Source: Cafeteria roenbergensis (lineage: Eukaryota; Sar; Bigyra; Bicosoecida; Cafeteriaceae). Taken from it: a stretch of DNA of 64,000 nucleotides. Positions 48,900-58,267 of the stretch are shown here, one piece after another. Made by a program: the position numbers and the translations under genes. The notes beneath the pieces were generated by a model, which was given only the letters and a program-made list of their open reading frames with translations, had not been told where the DNA came from and did no database searches. The stretch covers positions 62,001-126,000 of the forward strand of contig VLTN01000029.1 in the NCBI GenBank assembly GCA_008330645.1, written 5' to 3'. The number at the start of each line of letters is the position of its first letter. Position 1 is the first letter of the stretch.

Positions 48900-51800
48900 T
48901 ACTGCCGCTGATGCTGCCGCTCGCGCCCGCCAGGCCGTGCACAGAGGCACCCCCGCGGCCCCCGCCCCAGGTCGCGGCGCCGTCCGCCCCGGACACGCGC
49001 ACGGAGCCGGCGCGGCTCGCCGCCGCGGCCTCCTGCCAGCCCGGCCCCTCGCCGCCGCCGCCCCCCCACATCCCGCCGCCCTCCGCCCGCTGCCACCGGA
49101 GCAGAGGGCGGTCGAGCCGCTCGTCGGCCCGCTGCTGGGCCCGGCCTGCCCACTCCCTCACGCGCTGCGTCTCAAAGTCGAGGAGCGCTCGGGACAGGGC
49201 AGCGAAGTCCCGACGAAGCGGTTCAGCCTCCTCCCCGGCCATCACAGCCGGAGAGAGGACTCGAAGGCGGAGCACGGGCTGTTTGGCCCGCGCGGCGAGG
49301 CCTCGGGCCCAGGCCACCGCGCCAGCCACGGGCGGCGCGTTCCGGGGCAGGGGCGGGTCTGCCCGGCCGGCCGCGAAGATGGCGGTCACCTCCCGAACGT
49401 CGACGTGGGTCTCCTGGATCAGCTGGAGGAGGCGCCGGTTGGACTCCGCGGCCACGCTAGCGCGGCCCAGAACCGGCCCGAAGCTCTCCAGAAGCGCCAG
49501 CCTGTCCGAGAGCGAGGCTTGCGCGTCGAACGCCTGGGCGAGCACTGCGGCGAGGCGGCGCTCCAGCGCCCCCACGGAGGCGCGGAACGCGTACAGCGCG
49601 TCGTCCCAGCCGCCCACGCCCACGTCCATGACGGTGCTGGCTGCAGCGGCTTGCAGGCAGACCCTTGCAAGCGTTGCCGCGTCGCTCGTGCGGGAGGCCT
49701 CATCGGCCCGCCGACGCGACTGCGCGAGGGCGCGGCGGGCGCGCCTGCCCGAGCCCTGCGCCATGGCGGCCGCGCCGGGCCCGCTGCCCTGTCCTCCCGA
49801 TGCGATCGAGGCCGGCCCCGCGGACGATGCCGCTGACGCCGCCGATGCCGCTGCCGCTGCGGCGGCGTCAGCGGCGTCGGCTGCCGCTGCCTCCGCGGCC
49901 TGCGCTGCCGCCTCGGCCGCCCTGGCGTCAGCGATGGCAGAGGACACGGCGGAGCGAGCGGCCCGCGGCCCGGCGGCGCCCACCACGTCCAAGGAGGCGG
50001 TGAGAGCGCCCACCGCCGCCCGAAAGTCGGCAGTGATGCCCCGGACGGACGCCGTGAGGGCCGGCCCCTTTGGCCCCCCGACGAAGAGCGTCTCCAGCGA
50101 CGCAAAGTGCTGCGACGTGCGGGCCAGTTCGAGCAGGTCGTGGCAGCGGTCCACGAGCCCCTGCACGCGGGCAAAGACGGCGGAGGTTCGAAGGCGCCAG
50201 GGGTTGCCCGGGATTTCCAGTTGCGACCGCGCCTTGACGTCGAAAAACGCGCTTTGCAGCTGCGCGCAGGCGGCAAGCACCTCCTCGAGGCGCGACGCCG
50301 CGAGGGCGGCGCCCGGCGCGCCGCCGCAGAGCAGCGCGCGGAACAGCCAGCCGCCTGGCACGCTGCGCCGCGCGGCTCGCAGGACCGCGTTGCAAATCTG
50401 CCGCAGAATCACGACCAGCCGCAGCGGCTGTGCGTAGTAGGGGCCGTGCTTCCACACCAGCAGCAGCAGGTGCATCAGCGGGCGGAACTCCATCCGGGCC
50501 GCCGCCACGTTTGGCGACCGGTCCAGCGCCTCGAGCCTGCGCCGAAGCGGCCTCAGGACCCGCGCGTTGGAGTTGGCCTCCCGCCTGGCGCTGTTGGCCT
50601 CCGCAATGACCGCGGCGAAGGAGTCTGCGTAGGCGGACCGCCGCGCGTCCAGCAGCAGCAGCGCTCGCCTGCGGGGGCCGGACAGCAGCTGCGACACCAC
50701 GTCGCTCAGGTGGCGCGACCGGCTCTCCCAAAACTGCAGCTCCGCCGTGGCGCCGGGGGCAACCTCCTGATCGGCGGCGAGGCTTGCCGCCGCCGCAGCC
50801 TGCTCTGCCGCGTGCTCCAAGTCGTCATCGGGGCACAGCAGCCGGCGCTCCAGCTCGGAAGCGGCGGCGGCGGCCTCGTCGTCTTCGCTGTCGTCGCCAG
50901 AGCCTCCGCCCGTGGGCGTGGCTGCAAGGGCGCGCCCCGCCGCGACAGACGCCGGATAGGACCCTCCACGGCCGGCCGATGACGAGGCGGTGAGTTGCGT
51001 GCCCAGCCGGCCCGGACCGCCTCCGATCTGAGCGCCGGCCACGGCCGCCGCGGCAGCGTGAAGCGCCGCCGTGACGCTGCGCGGCATGTCCCCTGCGCCC
51101 TCCGCCCCGTCCGCCAGCGCGGCGCTGAGCAGCTGCTCCGGCTGCCGCTGCAGGATTGCACGGATCTGCCGCGACCAGCGCACCACCACCCGCTCCAGCA
51201 GCATCGTCGTGCCGGGCACCGCCTGCGCCATCGTGACGGGCCTGCCGCCGCCGGCGGGCCGCCTGGAGCTCGCGTGGCCCACGCGCATGCTGCCGTCGTC
51301 CTCCGCCCGCGCCGACGACGGCGCCTCCACCGGCCGGCGGTGCAGCCGCTGCGGCGACGACAGCGCGGCGTCCTTGGCGTCACCCGCGCCGGTGGGCCGA
51401 GCCGTCGACGCCGGCGCCGGCGCCGGCGCCGAGGGCTGCTGCGGCGTGGGCGGTCTGGACGGCGCCGCCGTCGGCGGAGCCCCGGCCCTGCCACCGGTGC
51501 GCGCGCCTGGGACGGGCGGCAGACGCGGCACGGTGGAGGGAGCGCCCGCGCCTGCCGCTGCGGCTGGCGTGGGCGCGGGGGGCGCGGAGGAGTGGCGAGC
51601 GTGGGCGGAACCTCCTCCTCCTCCTCCTCCTCCTGCTCCCGCCGTCGCCGCCGCCGCCGCCGCCTCTGCCGCCTCGGCGGCGCGGTCGGCTGGCGTGCGC
51701 ACGCGGCGCGACTGCGCAAAGGGCGGCTCGGCGCCCGCCGCGGGACCGGCCGCCTCGTCCGCGACTGCCCAGCTGGGCACGTCATGCGGCAGCGGCAGAA

Positions 51801-52611
51801 ACGTGTGCCCTCGAGCAGAGGCCACGGCCGTATCGGCCGCGGCGGTCAGCGAGTCCAGGTCTGCGCCGAGCTGCTGGTGCACCGTGTCAGACGGCTCGAA
51901 GCCCCCCGCCGGCCCGTCCAGCAGCGGCCGCAGGACCTGCGTGACCAGCAGCCGGAGCTGCCACAAAGGCCCCACGCTGAGCGCCGAGGGCGGCGGCGGG
52001 CCGGGCGAGGAGTCGGACAGGCTCATGTCGAGCCCAGAGCCGTCGTCTTGCTCCGGCGCGTGCGCGACAACCGCCTGCACGGCCGACGGCGAGATGAGCG
52101 AGCCGGAGACAAGCGGCAGCCCGCCTCGCGCGTCCAGCGCCAGGGCAGTGTGCTCCGTCTTCCACGCGAACGCCACGCTGGGGACCTCGGCGGGCTTGCC
52201 AGCGCGAGGGCTCCCGGCTGGGGCGCCGCTCGTCGTTCCCGCCGCCCCGCCGGCGGCCGCCTCGAGGGGGGCTCGCAGGCGCGCCATGAGCGCCGACGCG
52301 GCGTTGCACGCTCCCAGCTCTCCCGCGGCGTCAAAGACGAAGAGCGACCGCACGCCCGGCTCGGTGATCAGAGACACCAGCGCGTCTTCGAACTCGGGCG
52401 ACCGCGAGAAAGCGGCCCAGCGCGGCTCCGCGCCCACGGGTCCGATTGCTGCAGCAACCACAGCCACGATGCGGTCCACGCGCTCGTCGTCCTGGTCGAT
52501 CAGCGCCGCAACTTTGGAGTCCGGCGCGGACGCCGGGGTGGCAGCATCCAAGTCCTCCGGGGGAGCGCGACGCGCCCCGGTCCTCATGCCGGGCGGCCGG
52601 CTCGCCTCCAT
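24277..52611 (-). CDS. Giant axonemal dynein heavy chain (9,444 aa, single exon)
   Basis: Complete dynein motor in one 28-kb frame. DHC_N1 tail segments are visible (VVRWSRQIRAIL about residue 470; VWKHGPYYAQPLRLV about 710; then FASLETLFVGGPKG). The linker begins near 3170 (RGRHWRLLL) and ends with DFAWQRFLRTY. AAA1: GPAGTGKTETVKD (Lys 4187) and GCFDEFNRL. AAA2: GASGAGKTLAW (Lys 4634) and LDGVIEPGFTEELNSALD. AAA3: GPPGSGRS (Arg 5342) and MVDDLCLS. AAA4: GGGGTGKRT (Lys 6276) and LLVDEE. Stalk helices flank a microtubule-binding domain at about 6845-6935 (MPSPPAVVVRAMRA, KALSKLDAF-like). AAA6 carries SLGEGQEEAA (about 8284) and WVVLENAELQ. The C-terminal domain has FWWGGLFRP and EGVFVSGIGLDGAGWE. 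Usual length is about 4,500 residues; Gly/Ala/Ser/Asp/Gln-rich inserts between conserved blocks supply the excess, and AAA1 lies more than 2,000 residues later than normal. The full DHC_N1 suggests a multi-headed arm. In-frame, stop-free introns cannot be excluded. Confidence 0.95.
28954..28986 (-). repeat. (CAG)11 glutamine tract in the giant dynein
   Basis: Eleven perfect ctg triplets on the plus strand encode eleven Gln on the minus strand, between AAA5 and AAA6. Uninterrupted CAG runs of this kind are prone to length change. Confidence 0.92.
36244..36267 (-). repeat. (CAG)8 glutamine tract in the giant dynein
   Basis: Eight perfect ctg triplets on the plus strand encode eight Gln about 110 residues after the AAA3 Walker A. 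Confidence 0.92.
44262..44295 (-). repeat. 6-bp repeat encoding Asp-Gly pairs in the dynein tail
   Basis: gtcgcc units on the plus strand encode a run of Asp-Gly dipeptides in the expanded region between the N-terminal tail and the linker. Confidence 0.85.
46918..46953 (-). repeat. (GGC)12 glycine tract in the dynein tail
   Basis: Twelve gcc triplets on the plus strand encode twelve Gly. A second run of the same kind lies at about 48871-48899. Confidence 0.9.
47521..47562 (-). repeat. 14-residue aspartate tract in the dynein tail
   Basis: Fourteen Asp codons (twelve GAC and two GAT) in a row, flanked by Asp-Gly-Gly repeats, form a strongly acidic insert in the N-terminal third of the giant dynein. 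Confidence 0.9.
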
Positions 52612-53183
52612 GGCGGGCCGCTTGAACTGCCCCTAACGACGCTGCCCGCTGGTCGGTCACGCGGAGCAACCGCCGAGCTGCAGCAGCGCGCCGAGCAGGC
52701 GGCCGCGAAAAGTTTCGCGCGTGTGCGTGCGCACCCCCGCTTGTTGCTGGGGAGGGGCGGCACGGTGGGCGCGCCGGCGCCGCGCTGGGTTGCAAGCGAC
52801 GGAGAGCGTCGGCGGAGCGACTGCCGGCTGTTGCTCTGCCGGCGGCCCAGCCGTCCGTAGCAGCGTCTGCCGGCGCCGGCAGCTGTGGCGGCCCGTGATT
52901 TGGGGCGGTCCTCTGGGTTTCGGTGGATCGCGCCGGGCTTGGCTGGGCGTCGAGCGGCCCGGGGCTGGAACGGGCTTGGGGGCGCAATTGGCTTGGGGCG
53001 GGCCGTGGTTGTAGGCTGAGTTCACGCCCTGAATGCGCGCTTGCGGCGGCAGGTTCAACTGAGATTCAGAGGCACTCCGCGTTTGCTTGGCTTTTCGTCG
53101 TCGTTCGTCAGAGGGCCGGAGGCTGCCCGGCGGGCAAGGCGGGAGGAGGGCTGGCGGCAGCAGCGGGCTCGGCCGCCTGGACG
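52612..53183. promoter_or_regulatory. Divergent promoter between the giant dynein and CCP5
   Basis: 572 bp separate the two head-to-head start codons. Both products act on the flagellar axoneme or its tubulin, so shared control is plausible. The stretch holds an E2F-like palindrome (52704-52719) near the dynein side and a less G+C-rich section around 52960-53110. The CCP5 frame is also open upstream to 52923, but the Met at 53184 best fits the start of the family's N-domain. No TATA box is obvious. Confidence 0.5.
52704..52719. promoter_or_regulatory. Palindrome cgcgaaaagtttcgcg, E2F-like
   Basis: Seven-base arms (cgcgaaa / tttcgcg) around a two-base centre, containing TTTCGCGC, which fits the E2F/DP consensus TTTSSCGC. 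It lies about 100 bp upstream of the dynein start. Binding is inferred only; such strings can arise by chance in G+C-rich DNA. Confidence 0.3.
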
Positions 53184-56100
53184 ATGCAAGGGGCCTCCTT
53201 CGACGACGTGCAGATCCGCGCAGACTTTGACGCGGCCAACTGCGCGGGGGTCGAGAGGGTGAGGCCGACGCTGCGCCTGTTGGTCGCGATGCAACTGCTG
53301 CGGCAGCCGCTGTTGTGCTTCGTCCTGCCCAGCCCTCACCCCCTCCTCCTTCGGGATGCATGGCCGTCTGGGTGCGGAGCCCAAGGCGGCGGTTCGCGCT
53401 CCGTGCGTGGTGCGTGTTGCCGGGCCGACTCGTCGCTGCTGCGTGATTGCGCTGCACTGGCTTTGCAGACTGGAACCGACGCGTTCACCATTCGCCCCAA
53501 GGCCGACTGCGAGGGCGGGCCGAATCCGACGACCTACCGCACATGGTTTCACTTCGCGGTGGCGGTTCGGCTCCCGCCCGCGGCAGCTGCGCCGCCCAAG
53601 GCGAGCGGCAGCACGTTTTCGGCTGGCCGGACGTTGTCCTTCACAATTGCACCCTACAACAGGCAGCCCGGGCTGTTCCGCGCGGGCCACAGGCCGTCCG
53701 TCATCGGGGGGAGCGGCACCCCTCGGGCGTCCAGGCAGTGGCGCCGCTTGCGGACGCCGGCCGTGCTGTCCAGTGACGAGGGTGAGGGCCCGGACGGCAA
53801 GAAGGAATGGCGATTGGGCTTCAGCCTGACGTGGCCTGCCTTCGCAGCGGGCGACGGGCGGGCCGTGGATGGCTCCGACGACTTGTGGAGCGAGTACTGC
53901 GTTGCGTTTTGCTTTCCCATGGGCTATGCGGACCTGCTGCGCTGCGGCGACGCGATCGAGGCCCGGCTCGGAAACGACGCGCTCACGCCGGCTGCCGCTG
54001 CCGCCCCTGCTGCAGCATGGCGGACGCTGAGCGACGCTGTCCGCGAGCGCGGCCCGCTTTGGGACGCGGCCATTGCGGCGGACCCGTTTGAAGCGGCGTT
54101 CCCGCTGGTGCTGTCTCAGCCTGTCGAGGATGCAGCCAGTGCCGACGTCTCTGCGCCTGGTGCTGACCCCGACTGCGGCGGCGGCGACAGCGGCGACAGC
54201 GATGGCAGCCGCGGCGGCGAATGCGCCCCGAGCGCCGCAGCGGCGGCAGCACCGGGCGCGGCGGCAGCACCAGGCGCGTCGGGCATTTATTTTTGCCGGG
54301 AGCTGCTGGTACGGAGCAAGGGCGGCCGCAGAGTGGAGCTGTGGACTATCACCGACGCGGCCGGCGCGGATGCCGCGGGCGGGGAGCGCGATGGCCGGCC
54401 AATGGGGGCCGGGCCCCCGCTGCTGCCGCTCGAGGCGGCAGGCGAGGAGCGGCGGCCGCTGGCGTTCCCGGGCCGGCCGGTGGTGTTTGTGTCGGCGCGG
54501 GTGCACCCCGGCGAAACGCCGGCGTCGCACGCGATGGCGGGGCTGCTGCAGCTGCTCACGCTGCCGCCCGGGGAGGACCCACGCGCCGACGCGCTGCGCC
54601 GGACGTTTGTGTTCAAGATCGTGCCCTGTCTCAACCCGGACGGCGTGGCGCTGGGACACTACCGCGCGGACACGCTGGGCGACAACCTGAACAGATTCTA
54701 CGGACCAGCCAAGCCCGCGCGCGAAGCGGCTGCCCCTGCGGAAGCAAGCGGCGCTGGCGCTGGCGCTGGTGCTGGCGCTGGCGCTGGTGCTGGTGCTGGC
54801 AATGGCGCTGGCACGGACGGCCAGTCGAGCCGAGAGGGCGCGACGCAGCCGCCACCGGCGGCGGCTGTGGCGCAGGCATATCCCGAGGCGGGTGCCGCCT
54901 CGGGGGGCTGCGACCCGCCCCGTGGGGGCGACGCCGCGCCGGCGATGCCTGCCCTCGAGGCCAGCCCGGCCGGCCAGCCCAGCGTGTGGGCGGCGCAGTT
55001 AGTCTGCTTGGCTGCAGCCCACGCCGCCGCGACGCCGGCGGCCGGCGCGGCCTCTACCAGCGACGCGCCAGCGCCAGCGGCAACGCCAGCGCCAGCGCCA
55101 GCGCCAGCACACGCTGCTGCGGTAGCGGCCGGCGGCGAGTCCGCCCGGAGCTGTTCGACCATCGCGGCGGGCGGGCTGTTTGCGTACCTGGATATGCACG
55201 CACACGTTGCCAAGCGCGGCTGCTTCTTCTACGGAAACCACCTCGCGACCGCTCAGCTGCAGGTGGAGAACTGGCTGTACGCGCACTGCGCCGCGCTACA
55301 GAGCCCGCACCTGGACCTGACGCACAGCGTGTTTTCGGCCAAGAACATGGCGGCCAAGGACGCCCGCGACGGCGGGCGCAGCCGCGAGGGGTCGGGCCGC
55401 GTGGGCGTGTGGCTGCTGACGGACTGCCCGCGGAGCTATACACTCGAGTGCAACTACTGCACGGGCAGGGGGCTGGCTCGCGTCCCTGCGGCGCGCGGCG
55501 CGGGCGCCAAGGCCTCGCCGCCCTGTGACGGCCGCGGCCGCCCTCCCATGTACGACCCGCCGATTTGGCGGCAGGTTGGGCGCAGCTGCGCGGTGGGATT
55601 CCTCGAGGCTGCTGGCGCCAACCCCTGGCCGCGGCTGCCCGCCTCAGAGTGGCGCACCATGGCGGGCCTGCGCGCAGGCATCGCCCGTCGCCTCACAAGT
55701 GACGACGCATACGGCAAGGACGCGCTGCGCGTCGCGCAGGAGGCGTCTCGGCAAGCGGCAGCCATCGTGCGGCGGCCGGCGGCAGCTCGGCCGGCTGGGC
55801 CCGCTCCCGCCGCGGCAGCTGGCGAGGGCAGGCCGCCCCTCCGCAAGCCGGCTGCAGCGGCCAGTCGCGACGCGAGGCCAGCCGCCAGCGAGCGGGCCGG
55901 CCGGCCGGCTCGATCGAGCGGGGCCTCGCTGCGGCGGGGCAGCTCTGCAACGGCCATGGCGGCCACTTCGCGCGGGAGCGCAAGCCATGCAGGCGGCGCG
56001 GCCAGGCTCAGTGGGAGGCCGCCGGCCCCGCGGCGCGCCGCGTCGCAAGGGGCGTCGCTCCCGCGGCTGGTGAACGCCGGGTCCGTCGGCCCGCCGAGCG

Positions 56101-56948
56101 CGCGCGAGCCACGGGACAGCGCGGCCTCCCCGGCGGACGACCTGGCGTCGGGCGCAGCCTCGTCGTCGGCCGGGTCGCTGCGGTCTTTGGCGGCGGCCTC
56201 GGAGGCATCGGCCTCTAGCAGCGGCGTCTTTCGAGCGTCCTCGTCTCGCGGTGGGCCAAGCCCTGCCGGCAGCCTCGCGAGCAGCGCCCTCGCCCGGCTG
56301 GGGCGGCCGCTTGCCGCGGAACGGCTGGCCAGCAGAGTGCGGTTCCCGGCCAGGCCCCAAGCGGCCTCGCAAGTGGCGGGCCAGCTTGTAGCGCCTGGGC
56401 CAGCCCCGCAGGGCGCGGCGTGGCGCGTTGAAACCGCCGGTGGCAGCGACGCCGGCCGGGCGTCCGGTCGAGGAGCGGCGGTGAGCGGCGGGGCGCGCGG
56501 GGCGGGCGTCGGCCCCTTGTCGGCAGCGGGCATTGTCGGCTCCAAAGTGCGCGCCGCTCGATCGATTGCTGCCAATGGCAGACGCCCGCCCGGCAGCGCC
56601 GCTGCGCTGGTTCCCAGCAGGATACCGCTTCGCCGCAGCGCTCTGCGGCAGGCGGGCGGCCCTGGCGCTGCGTCGACGCTGGAAGCGGCTGCGGCGGGTG
56701 CCGTGGCCGCACCTCCGCCAAACGTTCGGCTCGACCCAATTGCTGGCGGCGGGCGGGCGCCGGCCGGCGTGTCAGCATCGTCACCGGGCGCACCGCGCCT
56801 GGCCAGAGTTTCTGCGGCGACAGAGGCGGGGCCGCAGAGGCGAGGGGCGCGGCACGCGCGCATGCCTCCGGTGAGGGCCGCTTCCGAGGGCGGGGCGCGG
56901 CTTGGGGGCACCTCGGTCAGGTCCGCTTGGCGTGGCATGGCCGAGTGA
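53184..56948 (+). CDS. AGBL5: Cytosolic carboxypeptidase, CCP5 (AGBL5)-like tubulin deglutamylase
   Basis: Zinc metallocarboxypeptidase (M14) that removes glutamates, including branch-point ones in the CCP5 group, from tubulin tails. Exons are 53184-53258 and 53469-56948, giving 1,184 residues. The N-domain runs from ASFDDVQIRADFDAANC through TYRTWFHFAV. Zinc and substrate motifs: HPGETPAS (His 371, Glu 374), NPDGVALGHYR, DNLNRFYGP, LDMHAH (third ligand His 602) and SYTLECNY (catalytic Glu 685). CCP5-specific stretches include KRGCFFYGN, QVENWLY and SAKNMAAKDARDGGRSREGSG. A Gly-Ala/Pro-Ala-rich insert of about 150 residues separates the two halves of the catalytic domain, and the last 430 residues form an Ala/Ser/Arg-rich tail with no domain. 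All catalytic residues are present, so it should be active. It lies head to head with the giant dynein gene. Confidence 0.93.
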   Translation: MQGASFDDVQIRADFDAANCAGVERVRPTLRLLVAMQLLRQPLLCFVLPSPHPLLLRDAWPSGCGAQGGGSRSVRGACCRADSSLLRDCAALALQTGTDAFTIRPKADCEGGPNPTTYRTWFHFAVAVRLPPAAAAPPKASGSTFSAGRTLSFTIAPYNRQPGLFRAGHRPSVIGGSGTPRASRQWRRLRTPAVLSSDEGEGPDGKKEWRLGFSLTWPAFAAGDGRAVDGSDDLWSEYCVAFCFPMGYADLLRCGDAIEARLGNDALTPAAAAAPAAAWRTLSDAVRERGPLWDAAIAADPFEAAFPLVLSQPVEDAASADVSAPGADPDCGGGDSGDSDGSRGGECAPSAAAAAAPGAAAAPGASGIYFCRELLVRSKGGRRVELWTITDAAGADAAGGERDGRPMGAGPPLLPLEAAGEERRPLAFPGRPVVFVSARVHPGETPASHAMAGLLQLLTLPPGEDPRADALRRTFVFKIVPCLNPDGVALGHYRADTLGDNLNRFYGPAKPAREAAAPAEASGAGAGAGAGAGAGAGAGNGAGTDGQSSREGATQPPPAAAVAQAYPEAGAASGGCDPPRGGDAAPAMPALEASPAGQPSVWAAQLVCLAAAHAAATPAAGAASTSDAPAPAATPAPAPAPAHAAAVAAGGESARSCSTIAAGGLFAYLDMHAHVAKRGCFFYGNHLATAQLQVENWLYAHCAALQSPHLDLTHSVFSAKNMAAKDARDGGRSREGSGRVGVWLLTDCPRSYTLECNYCTGRGLARVPAARGAGAKASPPCDGRGRPPMYDPPIWRQVGRSCAVGFLEAAGANPWPRLPASEWRTMAGLRAGIARRLTSDDAYGKDALRVAQEASRQAAAIVRRPAAARPAGPAPAAAAGEGRPPLRKPAAAASRDARPAASERAGRPARSSGASLRRGSSATAMAATSRGSASHAGGAARLSGRPPAPRRAASQGASLPRLVNAGSVGPPSAREPRDSAASPADDLASGAASSSAGSLRSLAAASEASASSSGVFRASSSRGGPSPAGSLASSALARLGRPLAAERLASRVRFPARPQAASQVAGQLVAPGPAPQGAAWRVETAGGSDAGRASGRGAAVSGGARGAGVGPLSAAGIVGSKVRAARSIAANGRRPPGSAAALVPSRIPLRRSALRQAGGPGAASTLEAAAAGAVAAPPPNVRLDPIAGGGRAPAGVSASSPGAPRLARVSAATEAGPQRRGARHARMPPVRAASEGGARLGGTSVRSAWRGMAE
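53259..53468 (+). other. Intron of the CCP5 gene (210 bp)
   Basis: GTGAGG donor and CTTTGCAG acceptor, phase 0. The length is a multiple of three and the intron has no stop, so an unspliced frame stays open. Its translation breaks the N-domain, whereas splicing joins CAGVER to TGTDAFTIRP as expected for the family. Confidence 0.82.
54751..54812 (+). repeat. 6-bp repeat (GCTGGC) encoding Gly-Ala pairs in CCP5
   Basis: About ten units, some with GCTGGT, encode alternating Gly and Ala in the insert between the two zinc-ligand regions. A Pro-Ala-coding repeat lies further on at about 55066-55112. Confidence 0.88.
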
Positions 56949-57143
56949 CGCACGCGGCTGGCTCGCATTGAAGACCCTGTTGGGTTTGCGCAACGAGCAG
57001 GCAAAGGAGCGCCCCTCCCCCCCGACACCGACCAAGCAATACGCAAAACACACCACGTACACCGTACCGCCAGCGGGCAGGAGCGCTCGCCGGCAAGGCC
57101 CAAACTTGAAGCCGTGCCCGCGCTGCGCGGCCACACAGCGCCC
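56949..57143. other. Convergent 3' spacer between CCP5 and the PITH gene
   Basis: 195 bp hold both 3' ends. The middle (about 57030-57062) is A-rich by local standards (caatacgcaaaacacacca), which could serve 3' end formation, but no canonical AATAAA is present. Confidence 0.5.
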
Positions 57144-57773
57144 TCAGGACACGAACTTGGGCACCTCCAGGGCGCCAGACGAGGCCTCTGGCGCTCCCAC
57201 GAGCTCGTAGATCGCATTCACCGCTTGCCTCTTGGGGCTGATGCGCCGGCCCTTGAACCCGATGTAGCTGATGCGCGTGGCGCCCCCGGCGCGGGAGTCC
57301 GTGAAAAAGAGCGTGACCGCCCAGCAGCTGCGGAACTTGTCTGGCCGCAACGCGTGGTCTGCGTCTCCCGTCGCCGAACAGACCAGGTCGGTGATCTCCT
57401 GGCACGGCTCGAGGTCGTGGCCGAGGTCGAAATCGACATCCTCACGGTTGGCAAAAATCCGCACGCTTGCCGGGGCGCTGCCGTCCTCCCCGTCTGCCCC
57501 AACCACCGCGATTGATCGCAGCTGCACGTTGCAGGTGAAGGGGATGTGGATGATGAGCTCAGGGTCGTCGTCGTCACTCAAGACGAACGGCACTGCCTCC
57601 CGACGCCGCGCCCACGGCTTCAAGGCGCGAACCGCCGCACCCGCCTTGGCCTCGTTGTACGCAAACACCTTTTCGCGGTCAATGCTGCCGAAGAGCGAGT
57701 CGCCGCCGGCGTCCGCAGTGGCCAAAACGTGGTCGAGGTCGGCCTCCGCAGCGCAGCCGCCGCCCGCGGCCAT
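57144..57773 (-). CDS. PITHD1: PITH-domain protein, PITHD1-like
   Basis: Single-exon protein of 209 residues, the normal size. The PITH fold is found alone in PITHD1 or at the C-terminus of thioredoxin-like TXNL1, which binds the 26S proteasome. Matching blocks in order: GGGCAAEADLDH at the N-terminus, SIDREKVFAYNEA, LKPWARR, VLSDDDDPELIIHIPFTCNV (human PITHD1 has ESDADEELLFNIPFTGNV), RSIAVVGADGEDG, VRIFANREDVDF, LFFTDSRAGGATRISYIGFKG and a VPKFVS end. The start at 57773 is the Met just before the conserved Gly-Gly-Cys N-terminus; the frame is open upstream to 58571 but those residues are arginine-rich and unlike the family. No thioredoxin domain is present, so it is the stand-alone type. Exact biochemical role is uncertain. 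Confidence 0.92.
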   Translation of the reverse strand: MAAGGGCAAEADLDHVLATADAGGDSLFGSIDREKVFAYNEAKAGAAVRALKPWARRREAVPFVLSDDDDPELIIHIPFTCNVQLRSIAVVGADGEDGSAPASVRIFANREDVDFDLGHDLEPCQEITDLVCSATGDADHALRPDKFRSCWAVTLFFTDSRAGGATRISYIGFKGRRISPKRQAVNAIYELVGAPEASSGALEVPKFVS

Positions 57774-58267
57774 CGGAAACTCGCAGCGAGCGCGCCAGGG
57801 CAGGCCAAATGCCTTGCCGGGGAAATGCGCCGCGGGACCGGGCGCGCGGAGAGCAGCCCGGGGGTCGAGACCTGCGTCCGGAGTGTTCGATTTGGGCCAG
57901 TTGCAGCCGACTCTGCTGCTGTCCAGTTCGGGCCGATTCGCGAGAGAGCATTTTTCCGCGTCCTCTCTCCATTCCGCCGAAGCGTGCAGAGCCGCGGCGC
58001 AGGCGCGGAGGGGGACTTGGCTTGCAGCCCGCGGGGGACGCCCCACGAGCGGGGGACTCGCGCCACAGGCGCCAGCTACTCTTGTGCAGCGTCGGGGGCG
58101 CAGCGCTGCGTGGGTCGCGCTTGTGCTGCCCAGTAGCCTGCCCACCGCAGAGCACCGCGTCGCCAGCCAATTCAGCCGCCTGACGGCCTGCGGCAGCCCA
58201 GAGCGCTGACGGCGGGGCCAGCGGCAGCCCGCGCCCCGCGCGCGCACAGAGAGCCGGGGACATCGCC
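57774..58267. promoter_or_regulatory. Divergent promoter between the PITH and helical-repeat genes
   Basis: 494 bp between two outward-facing start codons, less G+C-rich than the flanking exons. It should hold both promoters. A stretch near 57930-57960 (ttcgcgagagagcatttttccgcg) resembles E2F-type sites but is not a clear match. No gene is seen here. Confidence 0.45.
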
